NCBI RefSeq assembly: GCF_900100975.1
Contig: NZ_FNFX01000001.1
Span: 127,820-191,819 of the forward strand
Source: Methylophilus rhizosphaerae
GTDB lineage: Bacteria; Pseudomonadota; Gammaproteobacteria; Burkholderiales; Methylophilaceae
DNA length: 64,000 bases
Reading direction: 5' to 3'
Made by a program: the position numbers and the translations under genes
Shown: one piece after another, positions 56,582-64,000 of the stretch
How positions within the stretch are numbered: position 1 is the stretch's first letter
Layout: every line of letters starts with the position of its first letter
The notes under the pieces: generated by a model
Databases searched by the model: none
Told to the model about the DNA's origin: nothing
Seen by the model: only the letters and a program-made list of their open reading frames with translations

Positions 56582-57652
56582 ATGTCATCCAAGTCAGCCA
56601 GCATGGTTTTTATCCAGCTGGAGAAATTCCGCAGGGTTTGCCTGTTCCTCCTCATGGTCATCTACGCCTTATGTTCAGGCCATGCATTTGCCGACAGTGT
56701 ACGACTGAAAAATGGTGACAGGATCACCGGCACACTGGTCATCAAGGTCACCGACCAACTGGTGATTAAAACCAGCTATGCCGGCGACATCAAGCTGAAG
56801 TGGGCCGAAATCCAGAGCGTGGATGCAGACAAACCGCTAGTGATGATGCTTGCGGATGGCAGCCTGGTCACTGGCCGTCTCCAGCATGGCGAGCAGGGCC
56901 AGATTATCCTGGATGAGGAAACCAACGCACCGCTGATAGACACCGAACTGGCCGAGATCCAGTATATCAATCCGTCCCGCGATTTGATCGGTGAAGGCTA
57001 TGTCTGGAGCGGCAACCTCAACCTGGGCGGCACCTTTAATAATGGCAATAGCAAAAACCGCAATATGCAGCTCAATGGCGAGTCCATCACGCGCGGACTG
57101 GAAGATCGTTATACCGTGCAGGGCTATTACTACTGGACAGAAGATAACGGCGAGCAAACACAAAATGATGCCCGCGTCCGTGGCCAGTATGACCATTTTT
57201 TCACACCCAAATGGTTCAGCTACCTCAACACCATCCAGGAAAAAGACCGCTTCCGCGATATCAAACTGCGCAGCACCTATGGTGCGGGTACCGGTTACCA
57301 GATGTTTGAAGGAGAAAAGCTGAACCTCTCCCTGGAAGGCGGCCTCTCCTGGATTACCCAGGATTATTACCAGGAAAATGATGAAAATCATGCCGCATTA
57401 CGCTGGGCAGTCAACTACAACCAGTTCCTGTTTGATTCATTTGTGCAGGTATTCCACCGGCATGAAGTCATGTATACACCGAGGGCACCATCACAGATCC
57501 TGCTCTATAGTTCCACCGGCCTGCGCTTCCCTTTCCTGCTGGGACTGAATGCCACCACCCAGCTGGATTACAACTACGACAGCCGCCCGGTAGACGACCA
57601 GAGAAAAGGCGATACGCGTGCGCTGTTCACGCTCGGCTACAGTTGGAAGTAG
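56582..57652 (+). CDS. DUF481-family outer-membrane beta-barrel protein
   Basis: 356 residues from ATG 56582 (GGGAG upstream); the frame is open further left but lacks an export signal there. Signal region RVCLFLLMVIYALCSGHAFA, an SH3-like N-terminal part (RLKNGDRITGTLVIKVTDQ), then a DUF481 barrel starting near YVWSGNLNLGGTFNNGNSKN. These proteins are outer-membrane barrels of unknown function, some salt- or stress-induced. Confidence 0.82.
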   Translation: MSSKSASMVFIQLEKFRRVCLFLLMVIYALCSGHAFADSVRLKNGDRITGTLVIKVTDQLVIKTSYAGDIKLKWAEIQSVDADKPLVMMLADGSLVTGRLQHGEQGQIILDEETNAPLIDTELAEIQYINPSRDLIGEGYVWSGNLNLGGTFNNGNSKNRNMQLNGESITRGLEDRYTVQGYYYWTEDNGEQTQNDARVRGQYDHFFTPKWFSYLNTIQEKDRFRDIKLRSTYGAGTGYQMFEGEKLNLSLEGGLSWITQDYYQENDENHAALRWAVNYNQFLFDSFVQVFHRHEVMYTPRAPSQILLYSSTGLRFPFLLGLNATTQLDYNYDSRPVDDQRKGDTRALFTLGYSWK

Positions 57653-57732
57653 TGACTGCACAAGCGGCCATGCGCGCGAGAACATCGCGGCAATGTTAAA
57701 ATACGGCTTTATGGCAGAATTTGAGGTGTAAG

Positions 57733-58671
57733 GTGGCGATACAATGGTTTCCGGGGCATATGACATCCGCCCGCAAAAAGGCGGAAGAAACTCTGGAGCA
57801 TATCGATGTCGTGATTGAAGTGCTGGATGCACGCGTGCCGGCAGCCAGCCATAATCCCATGATTGAGGAGATGCGCAATTTCCGCCAGCGTCCCAACCTG
57901 AAAATCCTCAACAAGGCCGACCTGGCCGACCCGCAAATCACGCAAGCCTGGCTTAATCACTTCAACAGCCAGCCCAATACCAAAGCCGTCGCTCTCTCGT
58001 GCAAAAAAGCCGGCGATGCAAAAAAAATCCCCGGCCTGTGCCGCCAGCTGGCACCGCATCGGGGCAGCCCGCTCAAGCCCTTGCGCATGATGATCATGGG
58101 CATCCCCAACGTCGGCAAATCCACCCTCATGAATGCCCTGCTCAACCGCCGCGCGGCCAAAGTCGGCGACGAACCGGCCGTGACCAAAAGCCAGCAACGC
58201 TTTGAACTGAGCGACAGCCTGAATATCACCGACACGCCCGGCATGATGTGGCCAAAAATCGAGCATGAATCCGATGGCTACCTGCTGGCCGCCAGCCACG
58301 CCATTGGCCGTAACGCCGTCATTGATGAGGATGTAGCGGAATTTCTCGGCAACTTACTGCTGGAACAATACCCGGCCCTGCTCAACATCCGCTACAAGCT
58401 TGATGTGATGAAACTGGATGTGCAACAGATGGACGGTATAGATCTGCTGGAAGCCATCGCCAGACGCCGCGCCTATAAACGCACCGACGGTGCATGGGAT
58501 ATGGAACGCACCGCCATGGCATTGCTGACCGATTATCGCAGCGGTGCCATCGGCAGGGTTAGTCTGGAATCGCCGAAAAGCCGCGCTGACATGCTGGCGC
58601 ACGCCGCCGCCCTGCTGCGCGAACAAGCCTCACAAGTGGGCACTGCCCCAGAAGAAACCGATAGCCTTTAA
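57733..58671 (+). CDS. rbgA: Ribosome biogenesis GTPase RbgA (YlqF)
   Basis: 312 residues, starting at GTG 57733, preceded by GAGGTGTAAG, which yields the standard N-terminus MAIQWFPGHMTSARKK. The GTPase motifs are circularly permuted: NKADL (G4) precedes GIPNVGKSTLMN (G1) and DTPGMMWP (G3). It assists late 50S subunit assembly. Convergent with the GGDEF gene. Confidence 0.93.
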   Translation: MAIQWFPGHMTSARKKAEETLEHIDVVIEVLDARVPAASHNPMIEEMRNFRQRPNLKILNKADLADPQITQAWLNHFNSQPNTKAVALSCKKAGDAKKIPGLCRQLAPHRGSPLKPLRMMIMGIPNVGKSTLMNALLNRRAAKVGDEPAVTKSQQRFELSDSLNITDTPGMMWPKIEHESDGYLLAASHAIGRNAVIDEDVAEFLGNLLLEQYPALLNIRYKLDVMKLDVQQMDGIDLLEAIARRRAYKRTDGAWDMERTAMALLTDYRSGAIGRVSLESPKSRADMLAHAAALLREQASQVGTAPEETDSL

Positions 58672-58681
58672 GGGAAACAGC

Positions 58682-59950
58682 TTACGCAATCACGCGGGCG
58701 TGCCGTTTGGCAGGCCTGCTGATTTCGCGCGGCAGCTGGGTCATCAGCAGTTCCATATTGCTGGCCACGCGGTTGCGGCCATGCTGCTTGGCTTTATACA
58801 GGTTCTGGTCTGCCGCAGCGAACATGCCATCCAGTGCGTAACCCACGGTTTCAGAACTCACCGCGCCCACACTGACCGTGCATTTGATCGCCCGGGTATC
58901 GTCATGCATGCTCTCTACCCCTGCAATACTGACCGGTGTCTTTTCTATGGTCCGGCGTATACGCTCGGCCAGCACCATGGCCTCCTGCTCACCGGTATTG
59001 GGTAACAGGATGCAGAACTCCTCGCCACCATACCGGCCGATTACATCGCCACCGCGCAAGGCGGAGCGTATGGTCGCGGCACAGGATGTCAGCACCACAT
59101 CCCCCACCAGGTGGCCATAGACATCATTCACTTTCTTGAAATAATCCAGGTCGACAATCAGCATACCCATGGGCAAGGCCATACGTTGTGACACGGCCTG
59201 CATGCGGTTGGCCGAATCCTGCAAGCCACGGCGGTTCAGCGTACCAGTCAGGCTATCCATAGTTGCCATGGCCTGTAACCCCGCCTGGGTGCGGATATTC
59301 ATGACCAGCAATAACAGGCTGGTCACTGCCATCAGCACCAGTACAGTCGCCGCCGCCATATAGGCATGTACCGGCCAGGCTAAAAAGCTGGCCAGATCGG
59401 CTTCATCTGCCAGTACCACTTCCAGCATCAGGAATACCAGCCACAGGCTGAGGCTGGCAAACAGGCTGCAGCACAACCAGAACACCTGCGCCACAAAATC
59501 GGTACCATAACCAGCCAGGCTGCGGCAGCCATATACAAACACCCAGACCAGGATAAACAGGTTGCCCAGGATCAGCCACCTGACCGGCGCATGCAAATTC
59601 AGCATCACCGTATTGCAGCTCAGCAAAATGGTCATGACCAGCAGGGAGCGGTAACGGTAGACGCGATAGCCACGCAGCATGCGGATGCCGTTGACATAAA
59701 TACTGATACCCAGCGCCGCCAGGGTCATCGCCAGCGCGGCATAGCCCGGGCGCACCCCATCCATATCCACCACGCGTGAAATGAAATACAGGCTATAGCC
59801 GCCGCCCAGCGTCAACAGGCCGCCTGCCCAGCGCATCACCGGCGCTTTCTGCTGGTATGCACCAAACACCAGCAGTACCAGTACCAGGGTCAAGGCAAGG
59901 CCGATTGATGATAGAATGACGCTATTGAGATCCAGCACAGGGAAGGTCAA
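58682..59950 (-). CDS. Membrane-bound diguanylate cyclase
   Basis: 422 residues: about six N-terminal membrane helices (~10-215) and a C-terminal GGDEF domain with active site GGEEF and an intact inhibitory RxxD site (RGGD, five residues earlier). It should make cyclic di-GMP from GTP. The membrane part has no known ligand motif. Divergent from rep. Confidence 0.92.
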   Translation of the reverse strand: MTFPVLDLNSVILSSIGLALTLVLVLLVFGAYQQKAPVMRWAGGLLTLGGGYSLYFISRVVDMDGVRPGYAALAMTLAALGISIYVNGIRMLRGYRVYRYRSLLVMTILLSCNTVMLNLHAPVRWLILGNLFILVWVFVYGCRSLAGYGTDFVAQVFWLCCSLFASLSLWLVFLMLEVVLADEADLASFLAWPVHAYMAAATVLVLMAVTSLLLLVMNIRTQAGLQAMATMDSLTGTLNRRGLQDSANRMQAVSQRMALPMGMLIVDLDYFKKVNDVYGHLVGDVVLTSCAATIRSALRGGDVIGRYGGEEFCILLPNTGEQEAMVLAERIRRTIEKTPVSIAGVESMHDDTRAIKCTVSVGAVSSETVGYALDGMFAAADQNLYKAKQHGRNRVASNMELLMTQLPREISRPAKRHARVIA

Positions 59951-60074
59951 AAGAAGTTACCTGAACAGTCAGAATTACGATAGTTGTGCGACTATACTCA
60001 TATAAATGAACGGGTTAAATAGTCCATACAGGCTAATTTCCCTCCCTGTTTGCGTTACCAATTCCTGAAGTTCC

Positions 60075-62108
60075 ATGCAACATCTGTTAAACCCTCCACA
60101 ACGTGAAGCCATCCATTACCTGGACGGTCCCCTGCTGGTGCTGGCCGGAGCTGGCAGCGGCAAAACCCGCGTCATCACGCAAAAAATCGCCTATCTGGTC
60201 AACCAGGCCGGCTACAAAGCCTCGCAGATTGCCGCCATCACCTTTACCAATAAAGCCGCGCGTGAAATGCAGGAAAGGGTCACACCGCTGCTGGAAGGCA
60301 AAAGCGGCAAGGGCCTGACCGTCACCACGTTCCATTCGCTGGGCTTGCAGATCCTACGCCAGGAAGCCGCCCTGCTCGGCTACAAACCGCAGTTCTCCAT
60401 CCTGGATGCTTCCGACAGTTTTAAAATCCTCAGCGATATCCTGGCTACCACCGACAAACAGTTACTGCGCAAAACGCAATGGCAGATTTCCGGCTGGAAG
60501 AATGCCTTTGTCAACCCAGACCAAGCCAAAGCCCAGGCGGACGAAGAACTCACGCATGCCGCAGCGCGTGTCTACCAGCTTTACCAGCAAACCCTGCGTG
60601 CCTACCAGGCAGTCGATTTTGATGACCTGATCAAAGTCCCGGTTGAACTGTTTGACCAGCACAGTGACATGCTGGACAGATGGCAACGCAAACTGCACTA
60701 CCTGCTGATAGACGAATACCAGGATACCAACGCCTGCCAGTACAAACTGATCAAGCAACTGACCGGCCTGCGTGGCCAGTTCACCGCCGTGGGCGACGAT
60801 GACCAGGCCATTTATGGCTGGCGTGGTGCCGACGTCGAAAACCTGCGCCAGCTGACCGTGGACTTCAGCAAACTTAAAGTCATCAAGCTGGAGCAGAACT
60901 ACCGTTCCACCGTGAGGATTCTGCGCGCCGCTAACCATGTGATCGCCAATAACCCCAAATTGTTCGAAAAAAAGCTGTGGAGCGAACACGGCACCGGTGA
61001 CCTGATCCATGTCACGGCGACGCAAAGCGAAGAACATGAAGCCGAAACCGTGGTCATGAAACTGCAAGCGCACAAGTTCGAGCACCGCACGACCTACAAG
61101 GATTACGCCATCCTCTACCGCAGCAACCACCAGGCACGCATCATCGAGCAGTTCTTACGTAACCATAAAATCCCCTACACCATTTCCGGCGGACAATCTT
61201 TCTTTGACAAGGCCGAAATCAAGGATATCACCAGCTACCTGCGCCTGATCGCCAACGAAGACGACGACCCGGCGTTTATCCGTGCTGCCACCACGCCGAA
61301 AAAAGGCATAGGCAACACCACGCTGGAACGGCTGGGTGAATACGCCAGTGCGCACAAAATGTCCTTGTTCGCAGCCGCCTTCGAGGGAGAATTTCAGCAC
61401 GAAGTCGGTGCCAAGCAATTGGATGACCTGTTAACCTTCTGCCGCTATATCCAGACCCTGCAAGGCCGCGCAGTCAAAGACCCGGCCAATGAAGTATTAA
61501 ACGACCTGCTGACCGCCATCCAGTATGAAACTTATTTATACGATGGTGAAGAAGCACGTGCCGCCGAAACACGCTGGGGCAATGTGCAGGAATTCGTCGC
61601 CTGGCTGAGTAAAAAAGGCGAAGCCTCGACCGAATACGGTAACGAATCAGATGGTAAAAACCTGCTGGAACTGACACAACTGGTATCACTGATTACCATG
61701 CTGGAAGGCCGTGAAGACGGCGAACCGGACGCTGTCAAGCTCTCCACCCTGCACGCCTCCAAAGGCCTGGAATACGGCCATGTATTCCTGATCGGCTGCG
61801 AAGACGGCATCCTGCCGCACACCAACTCTATCGACAGCGACCAGATCGAAGAAGAACGCCGCCTGATGTATGTAGGCATCACCCGTGCCCAAAAATCGCT
61901 CAACATCACCTGGTGCAAAAAACGCAAACGCGCCGGCGAGATGCAAGCCTGCGAACCCAGCCGTTTTATCGCAGAGCTACCCAAGGACGACGTCAAACAC
62001 TTCGGCAACCCATTTAATAGCGCCGACCAATCCGTCAGCAAGGAGTATGGTAAAAGTAAGATGGCGAATATCAAAGCTATGCTTGGCCAGAAACAGTCGT
62101 CAGAATAA
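60075..62108 (+). CDS. rep: ATP-dependent DNA helicase Rep
   Basis: 677 residues, superfamily 1A helicase. LNPPQREAIHYLDGPLLVLA (Q motif), Walker A AGAGSGKTR, motif II LLIDEYQDTN, QAIYGWRGA (III), motif V TLHASKGLEYGHVFLIG and motif VI EEERRLMYVGITRA. Length and C-terminus fit Rep rather than UvrD. It assists replication forks past protein blocks. Confidence 0.94.
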   Translation: MQHLLNPPQREAIHYLDGPLLVLAGAGSGKTRVITQKIAYLVNQAGYKASQIAAITFTNKAAREMQERVTPLLEGKSGKGLTVTTFHSLGLQILRQEAALLGYKPQFSILDASDSFKILSDILATTDKQLLRKTQWQISGWKNAFVNPDQAKAQADEELTHAAARVYQLYQQTLRAYQAVDFDDLIKVPVELFDQHSDMLDRWQRKLHYLLIDEYQDTNACQYKLIKQLTGLRGQFTAVGDDDQAIYGWRGADVENLRQLTVDFSKLKVIKLEQNYRSTVRILRAANHVIANNPKLFEKKLWSEHGTGDLIHVTATQSEEHEAETVVMKLQAHKFEHRTTYKDYAILYRSNHQARIIEQFLRNHKIPYTISGGQSFFDKAEIKDITSYLRLIANEDDDPAFIRAATTPKKGIGNTTLERLGEYASAHKMSLFAAAFEGEFQHEVGAKQLDDLLTFCRYIQTLQGRAVKDPANEVLNDLLTAIQYETYLYDGEEARAAETRWGNVQEFVAWLSKKGEASTEYGNESDGKNLLELTQLVSLITMLEGREDGEPDAVKLSTLHASKGLEYGHVFLIGCEDGILPHTNSIDSDQIEEERRLMYVGITRAQKSLNITWCKKRKRAGEMQACEPSRFIAELPKDDVKHFGNPFNSADQSVSKEYGKSKMANIKAMLGQKQSSE

Positions 62109-62144
62109 ACTTATCATAACAAAGAAAATAAAATACATAACTCA

Positions 62145-62172
62145 TTGACTTTATTATAAATATAAATAGAAT
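62145..62172 (+). promoter_or_regulatory. Sigma-70 promoter of the HipH-like gene
   Basis: TTGACT (62145-62150), 16-nt spacer, TAGAAT (62167-62172). Predicted start (~62179) falls inside the palindrome at 62171-62198. Confidence 0.6.
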
Positions 62173-62198
62173 TATCTTATTATAACTTATAAGATAAT
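62171..62198. promoter_or_regulatory. Palindromic operator in front of the HipH-like gene
   Basis: ATTATCTTAT, 8-nt spacer, ATAAGATAAT: a perfect 10-bp dyad overlapping the predicted transcription start, 6 bp before the ATG. Fits autorepression by the product's own helix-turn-helix. Confidence 0.65.
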
Positions 62199-62204
62199 AG
62201 CGGA

Positions 62205-63590
62205 ATGCGCCCACAAAACGAGAGTGCCCGTGCCCGGTTGAGTCAAATCCTGCGCGTAAGGGGATGGAGCTCAGCCTCCTCATTAGCCCAAACCCTTGGT
62301 ATCAGCATTCCCACCCTGCACCGTATCCTGCAAGAACACGAAACCAACATTGTCCGCACAGGTGTGACCAAGTACGCACGCTATGCCTGGCGCAGGGCAC
62401 TACGCGGCACCTACGACCCGATTCCCGTCTACGCCATTGATGCGCACGGACAAGGTCAAGCACTCGACTTTCTGCATCTGGTCGAACCGCAAGGCAGCGT
62501 GTTTAATCTCGTGCCCTCTGCCTGGCCTATAGATCGCGAACACCTTTCCGGCGCATGGGAGGGACTTCCCTATCCGCTTTACGATATGCGCCCACAAGGT
62601 TATCTGGGGCGAAAATTTGCCAGGGCCTTTTCTACAGACCTTGATGTGCCTACCGATCCGGAAGCATGGTCAGATGACCATATCGTGTACGCACTCAGCC
62701 GCCGTGGCAACGATACGCCAGGTAATCTAATTATCGGCTACCATGCCTATCAACAGTGGCTGGAGAATATCGCCCATCCTGAAACCATCATTCCTCCCGA
62801 TCAATTACCCAACCACTATGCAGCACTGGCCACTGAGGCCATTTCACTTTCCGGCAGCGGATCCAGTGCTGGTGGCGAATTTCCAAAATTTACTGCCCAG
62901 CGAGCATTGCCAGGCAGCACAACACCGCATGTCATTGTGAAGTTTTCTGGTGCAGATGCCTCCCTTCCTGTCCAGCGCTGGGCAGACTTGCTCGTATGTG
63001 AACATCTGGCACTGGAAACCCTGAAAAAAAACAGACACCTCAAAGCAGCGAGCAGCCGCATCATTCAATCTGCAGGCAGGACTTTTCTTGAAGTCGAGCG
63101 ATTTGACCGCTGTGGCACACATGGCCGCCTTCCACTAATCTCGTTAACCAGCCTGGATGCTGTTTTTTCCGGCAAAGGCAGCGGTGACTGGCCCACACTG
63201 GTACAGCCCCTGATAAAAAACGGACTATTGCCAGAGACCTTGTTGCTGGAAGTCGAAACCCTATGGTGGTTTGGTCGCCTGATCGCAAACAATGATATGC
63301 ATCCGGGCAACCTGTCATTCCAACTCATAATGGGCGAACCCCTGCACCTCTCCCCTGCCTACGACATGCTCCCCATGCTCTATGCCCCTCTGTCAGGAGG
63401 AGAAATACCACCACGGCAATTTGCCCCAACACTTCCCCATCCACACCAGACCCAAGCCTGGGAAGCTGCTTATCCTATCGCCCTGGATTTCTGGCAGTCC
63501 GCTGCCAGTGATGACCGCATTAGTCCGTCATTCAGAAAAATCTGCCAGGAAAACCTGCAACAACTTCATCGGCTCTCAACACGCCCCTAA
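62205..63590 (+). CDS. HipA-family serine/threonine kinase with fused HTH (HipH/YjjJ-like)
   Basis: 461 residues. N-terminal helix-turn-helix (SASSLAQTLGISIPTLHRIL), then a HipA kinase fold: a Ser/Gly-rich loop (SGSGSSAGGEFPK), ATP-binding Lys in HVIVKFSG, catalytic NNDMHPGNLSF and metal-binding SPAYDML. E. coli YjjJ/HipH has the same layout: a HipA-like toxin without a separate HipB antitoxin gene. No hipB-like gene is adjacent here. All catalytic residues appear intact. Its promoter carries a palindrome suited to self-repression. Confidence 0.85.
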   Translation: MRPQNESARARLSQILRVRGWSSASSLAQTLGISIPTLHRILQEHETNIVRTGVTKYARYAWRRALRGTYDPIPVYAIDAHGQGQALDFLHLVEPQGSVFNLVPSAWPIDREHLSGAWEGLPYPLYDMRPQGYLGRKFARAFSTDLDVPTDPEAWSDDHIVYALSRRGNDTPGNLIIGYHAYQQWLENIAHPETIIPPDQLPNHYAALATEAISLSGSGSSAGGEFPKFTAQRALPGSTTPHVIVKFSGADASLPVQRWADLLVCEHLALETLKKNRHLKAASSRIIQSAGRTFLEVERFDRCGTHGRLPLISLTSLDAVFSGKGSGDWPTLVQPLIKNGLLPETLLLEVETLWWFGRLIANNDMHPGNLSFQLIMGEPLHLSPAYDMLPMLYAPLSGGEIPPRQFAPTLPHPHQTQAWEAAYPIALDFWQSAASDDRISPSFRKICQENLQQLHRLSTRP

Positions 63591-63773
63591 TGAATCAAGA
63601 AACTATCCGCTTCTCGCTGAATTTCGGCTAAAAAGGATTAAGAGATAATCAGTACACCTTCTATTGAATTCCCTGCATTCGGTCATACAAAGGCAACATG
63701 CTGATATCAAGCCATGCAACCAGGAAAACACCGCAGCATCACACCAATCCAACACTGGTTACTGCGCCGCACA

Positions 63774-63782
63774 TGCTATAAT
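63774..63782 (+). promoter_or_regulatory. Extended -10 promoter of gmd
   Basis: TGCTATAAT, an extended -10 element 31 nt before the gmd ATG. No good -35 box is seen. Confidence 0.45.
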
Positions 63783-63813
63783 CCGAACACTTTTTAACCC
63801 AGCAATGCAAACC

Positions 63814-64000
63814 ATGTCACAAAAAATCGCATTAATTACCGGCATCACAGGACAAGATGGTGCCTACCTCGCAGAACTATTGCTGGGCAAAGGCTATATT
63901 GTGCATGGTATCAAGCGCAGGGCCTCACTATTCAACACCGACAGGATCGACCATCTGTACCAGGACCCGCATATCGAGCACCAGAATTTCATTCTGCATT
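63814..64000 (+). CDS. gmd: GDP-mannose 4,6-dehydratase, 5' part
   Basis: The first 62 residues are present; the frame runs off the window. [20 protein letters not shown] is the Rossmann NADP-binding start of Gmd, followed by [19 protein letters not shown], highly characteristic of the enzyme. It converts GDP-mannose to the 4-keto-6-deoxy sugar for GDP-fucose, rhamnose or related residues of surface polysaccharides. An in-frame ATG at 63805 is an alternative start. Confidence 0.95.
   Translation, partial: MSQKIALITGITGQDGAYLAELLLGKGYIVHGIKRRASLFNTDRIDHLYQDPHIEHQNFILH

Overview
This window looks like part of the chromosome of a methylotrophic betaproteobacterium, most likely a member of the Methylophilaceae. 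That assignment is inference. It rests on a stand-alone pqqA gene (coenzyme PQQ precursor), the betaproteobacterial order pabC-mltG-tmk-holB-pilZ-tatD, a DksA2/CobW/Fur zinc module, and protein sequences of ordinary moderate-GC proteobacterial character. No insertion sequence, prophage, CRISPR array, rRNA or tRNA was recognised.

Region 1 (1-25.7 kb) is a large organosulfur-scavenging island. It holds the end of a TonB-dependent receptor; two paralogous pairs of heterodimeric ABC exporters (250-3928 on +, 12148-15856 on -); three paralogous cytoplasmic proteins resembling the desulfinase DszB (4103-5131, 10730-11824, 21835-22878); a sulfonate-type ABC importer (SsuA-like binding protein, SsuB ATPase, two SsuC-like permeases) in the same gene run as tonB-exbB-exbD; an LsfA-type 1-Cys peroxiredoxin; a cysteine-dioxygenase-like cupin; a dodecin; a class II aldolase-like protein; an SsuE/MsuE-like FMN reductase; and a sigma-54 activator without a sensor domain (23928-25058), as in SfnR. 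Five sigma-54 (-24/-12) promoters can be read by eye, and each has an upstream copy of a dyad close to TGTTGC-N4-GCNRCA. The island therefore looks like one sigma-54 regulon. The proposed flow is uptake across the outer membrane (TonB), import (Ssu-like), release of sulfite by the DszB-like enzymes, and export of the remaining carbon skeleton by the ABC exporters. Inserted in it (6.0-9.8 kb) are an alpha/beta hydrolase, a D-Ala-D-Ala-ligase-like enzyme with a HAD phosphatase, and a divergent siderophore-interacting flavoprotein/MarR pair.

Region 2 (26-35 kb) is a four-gene MdtABC-OprM type RND efflux operon. Region 3 (35-46.5 kb) is housekeeping on the minus strand: pabC-mltG-tmk-holB-pilZ-tatD-MBL hydrolase, then RNB exonuclease-spermidine-synthase-like-RlmL-like-MazG-YbaK. 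Region 4 (46.6-50.5 kb) is selO followed by a zinc-starvation module (Zur-like Fur protein, DksA2, CobW GTPase) with a tandem palindrome array in front of dksA2. Region 5 (50.5-64 kb) carries the orphan pqqA, a 999-residue four-PAS chemoreceptor, small envelope proteins (coiled-coil, OmpW, DUF481), a methyltransferase, rbgA, a GGDEF cyclase, rep, a HipH/YjjJ-like kinase with its own palindromic operator, and the 5' end of gmd, which begins a probable surface-polysaccharide locus beyond the window.
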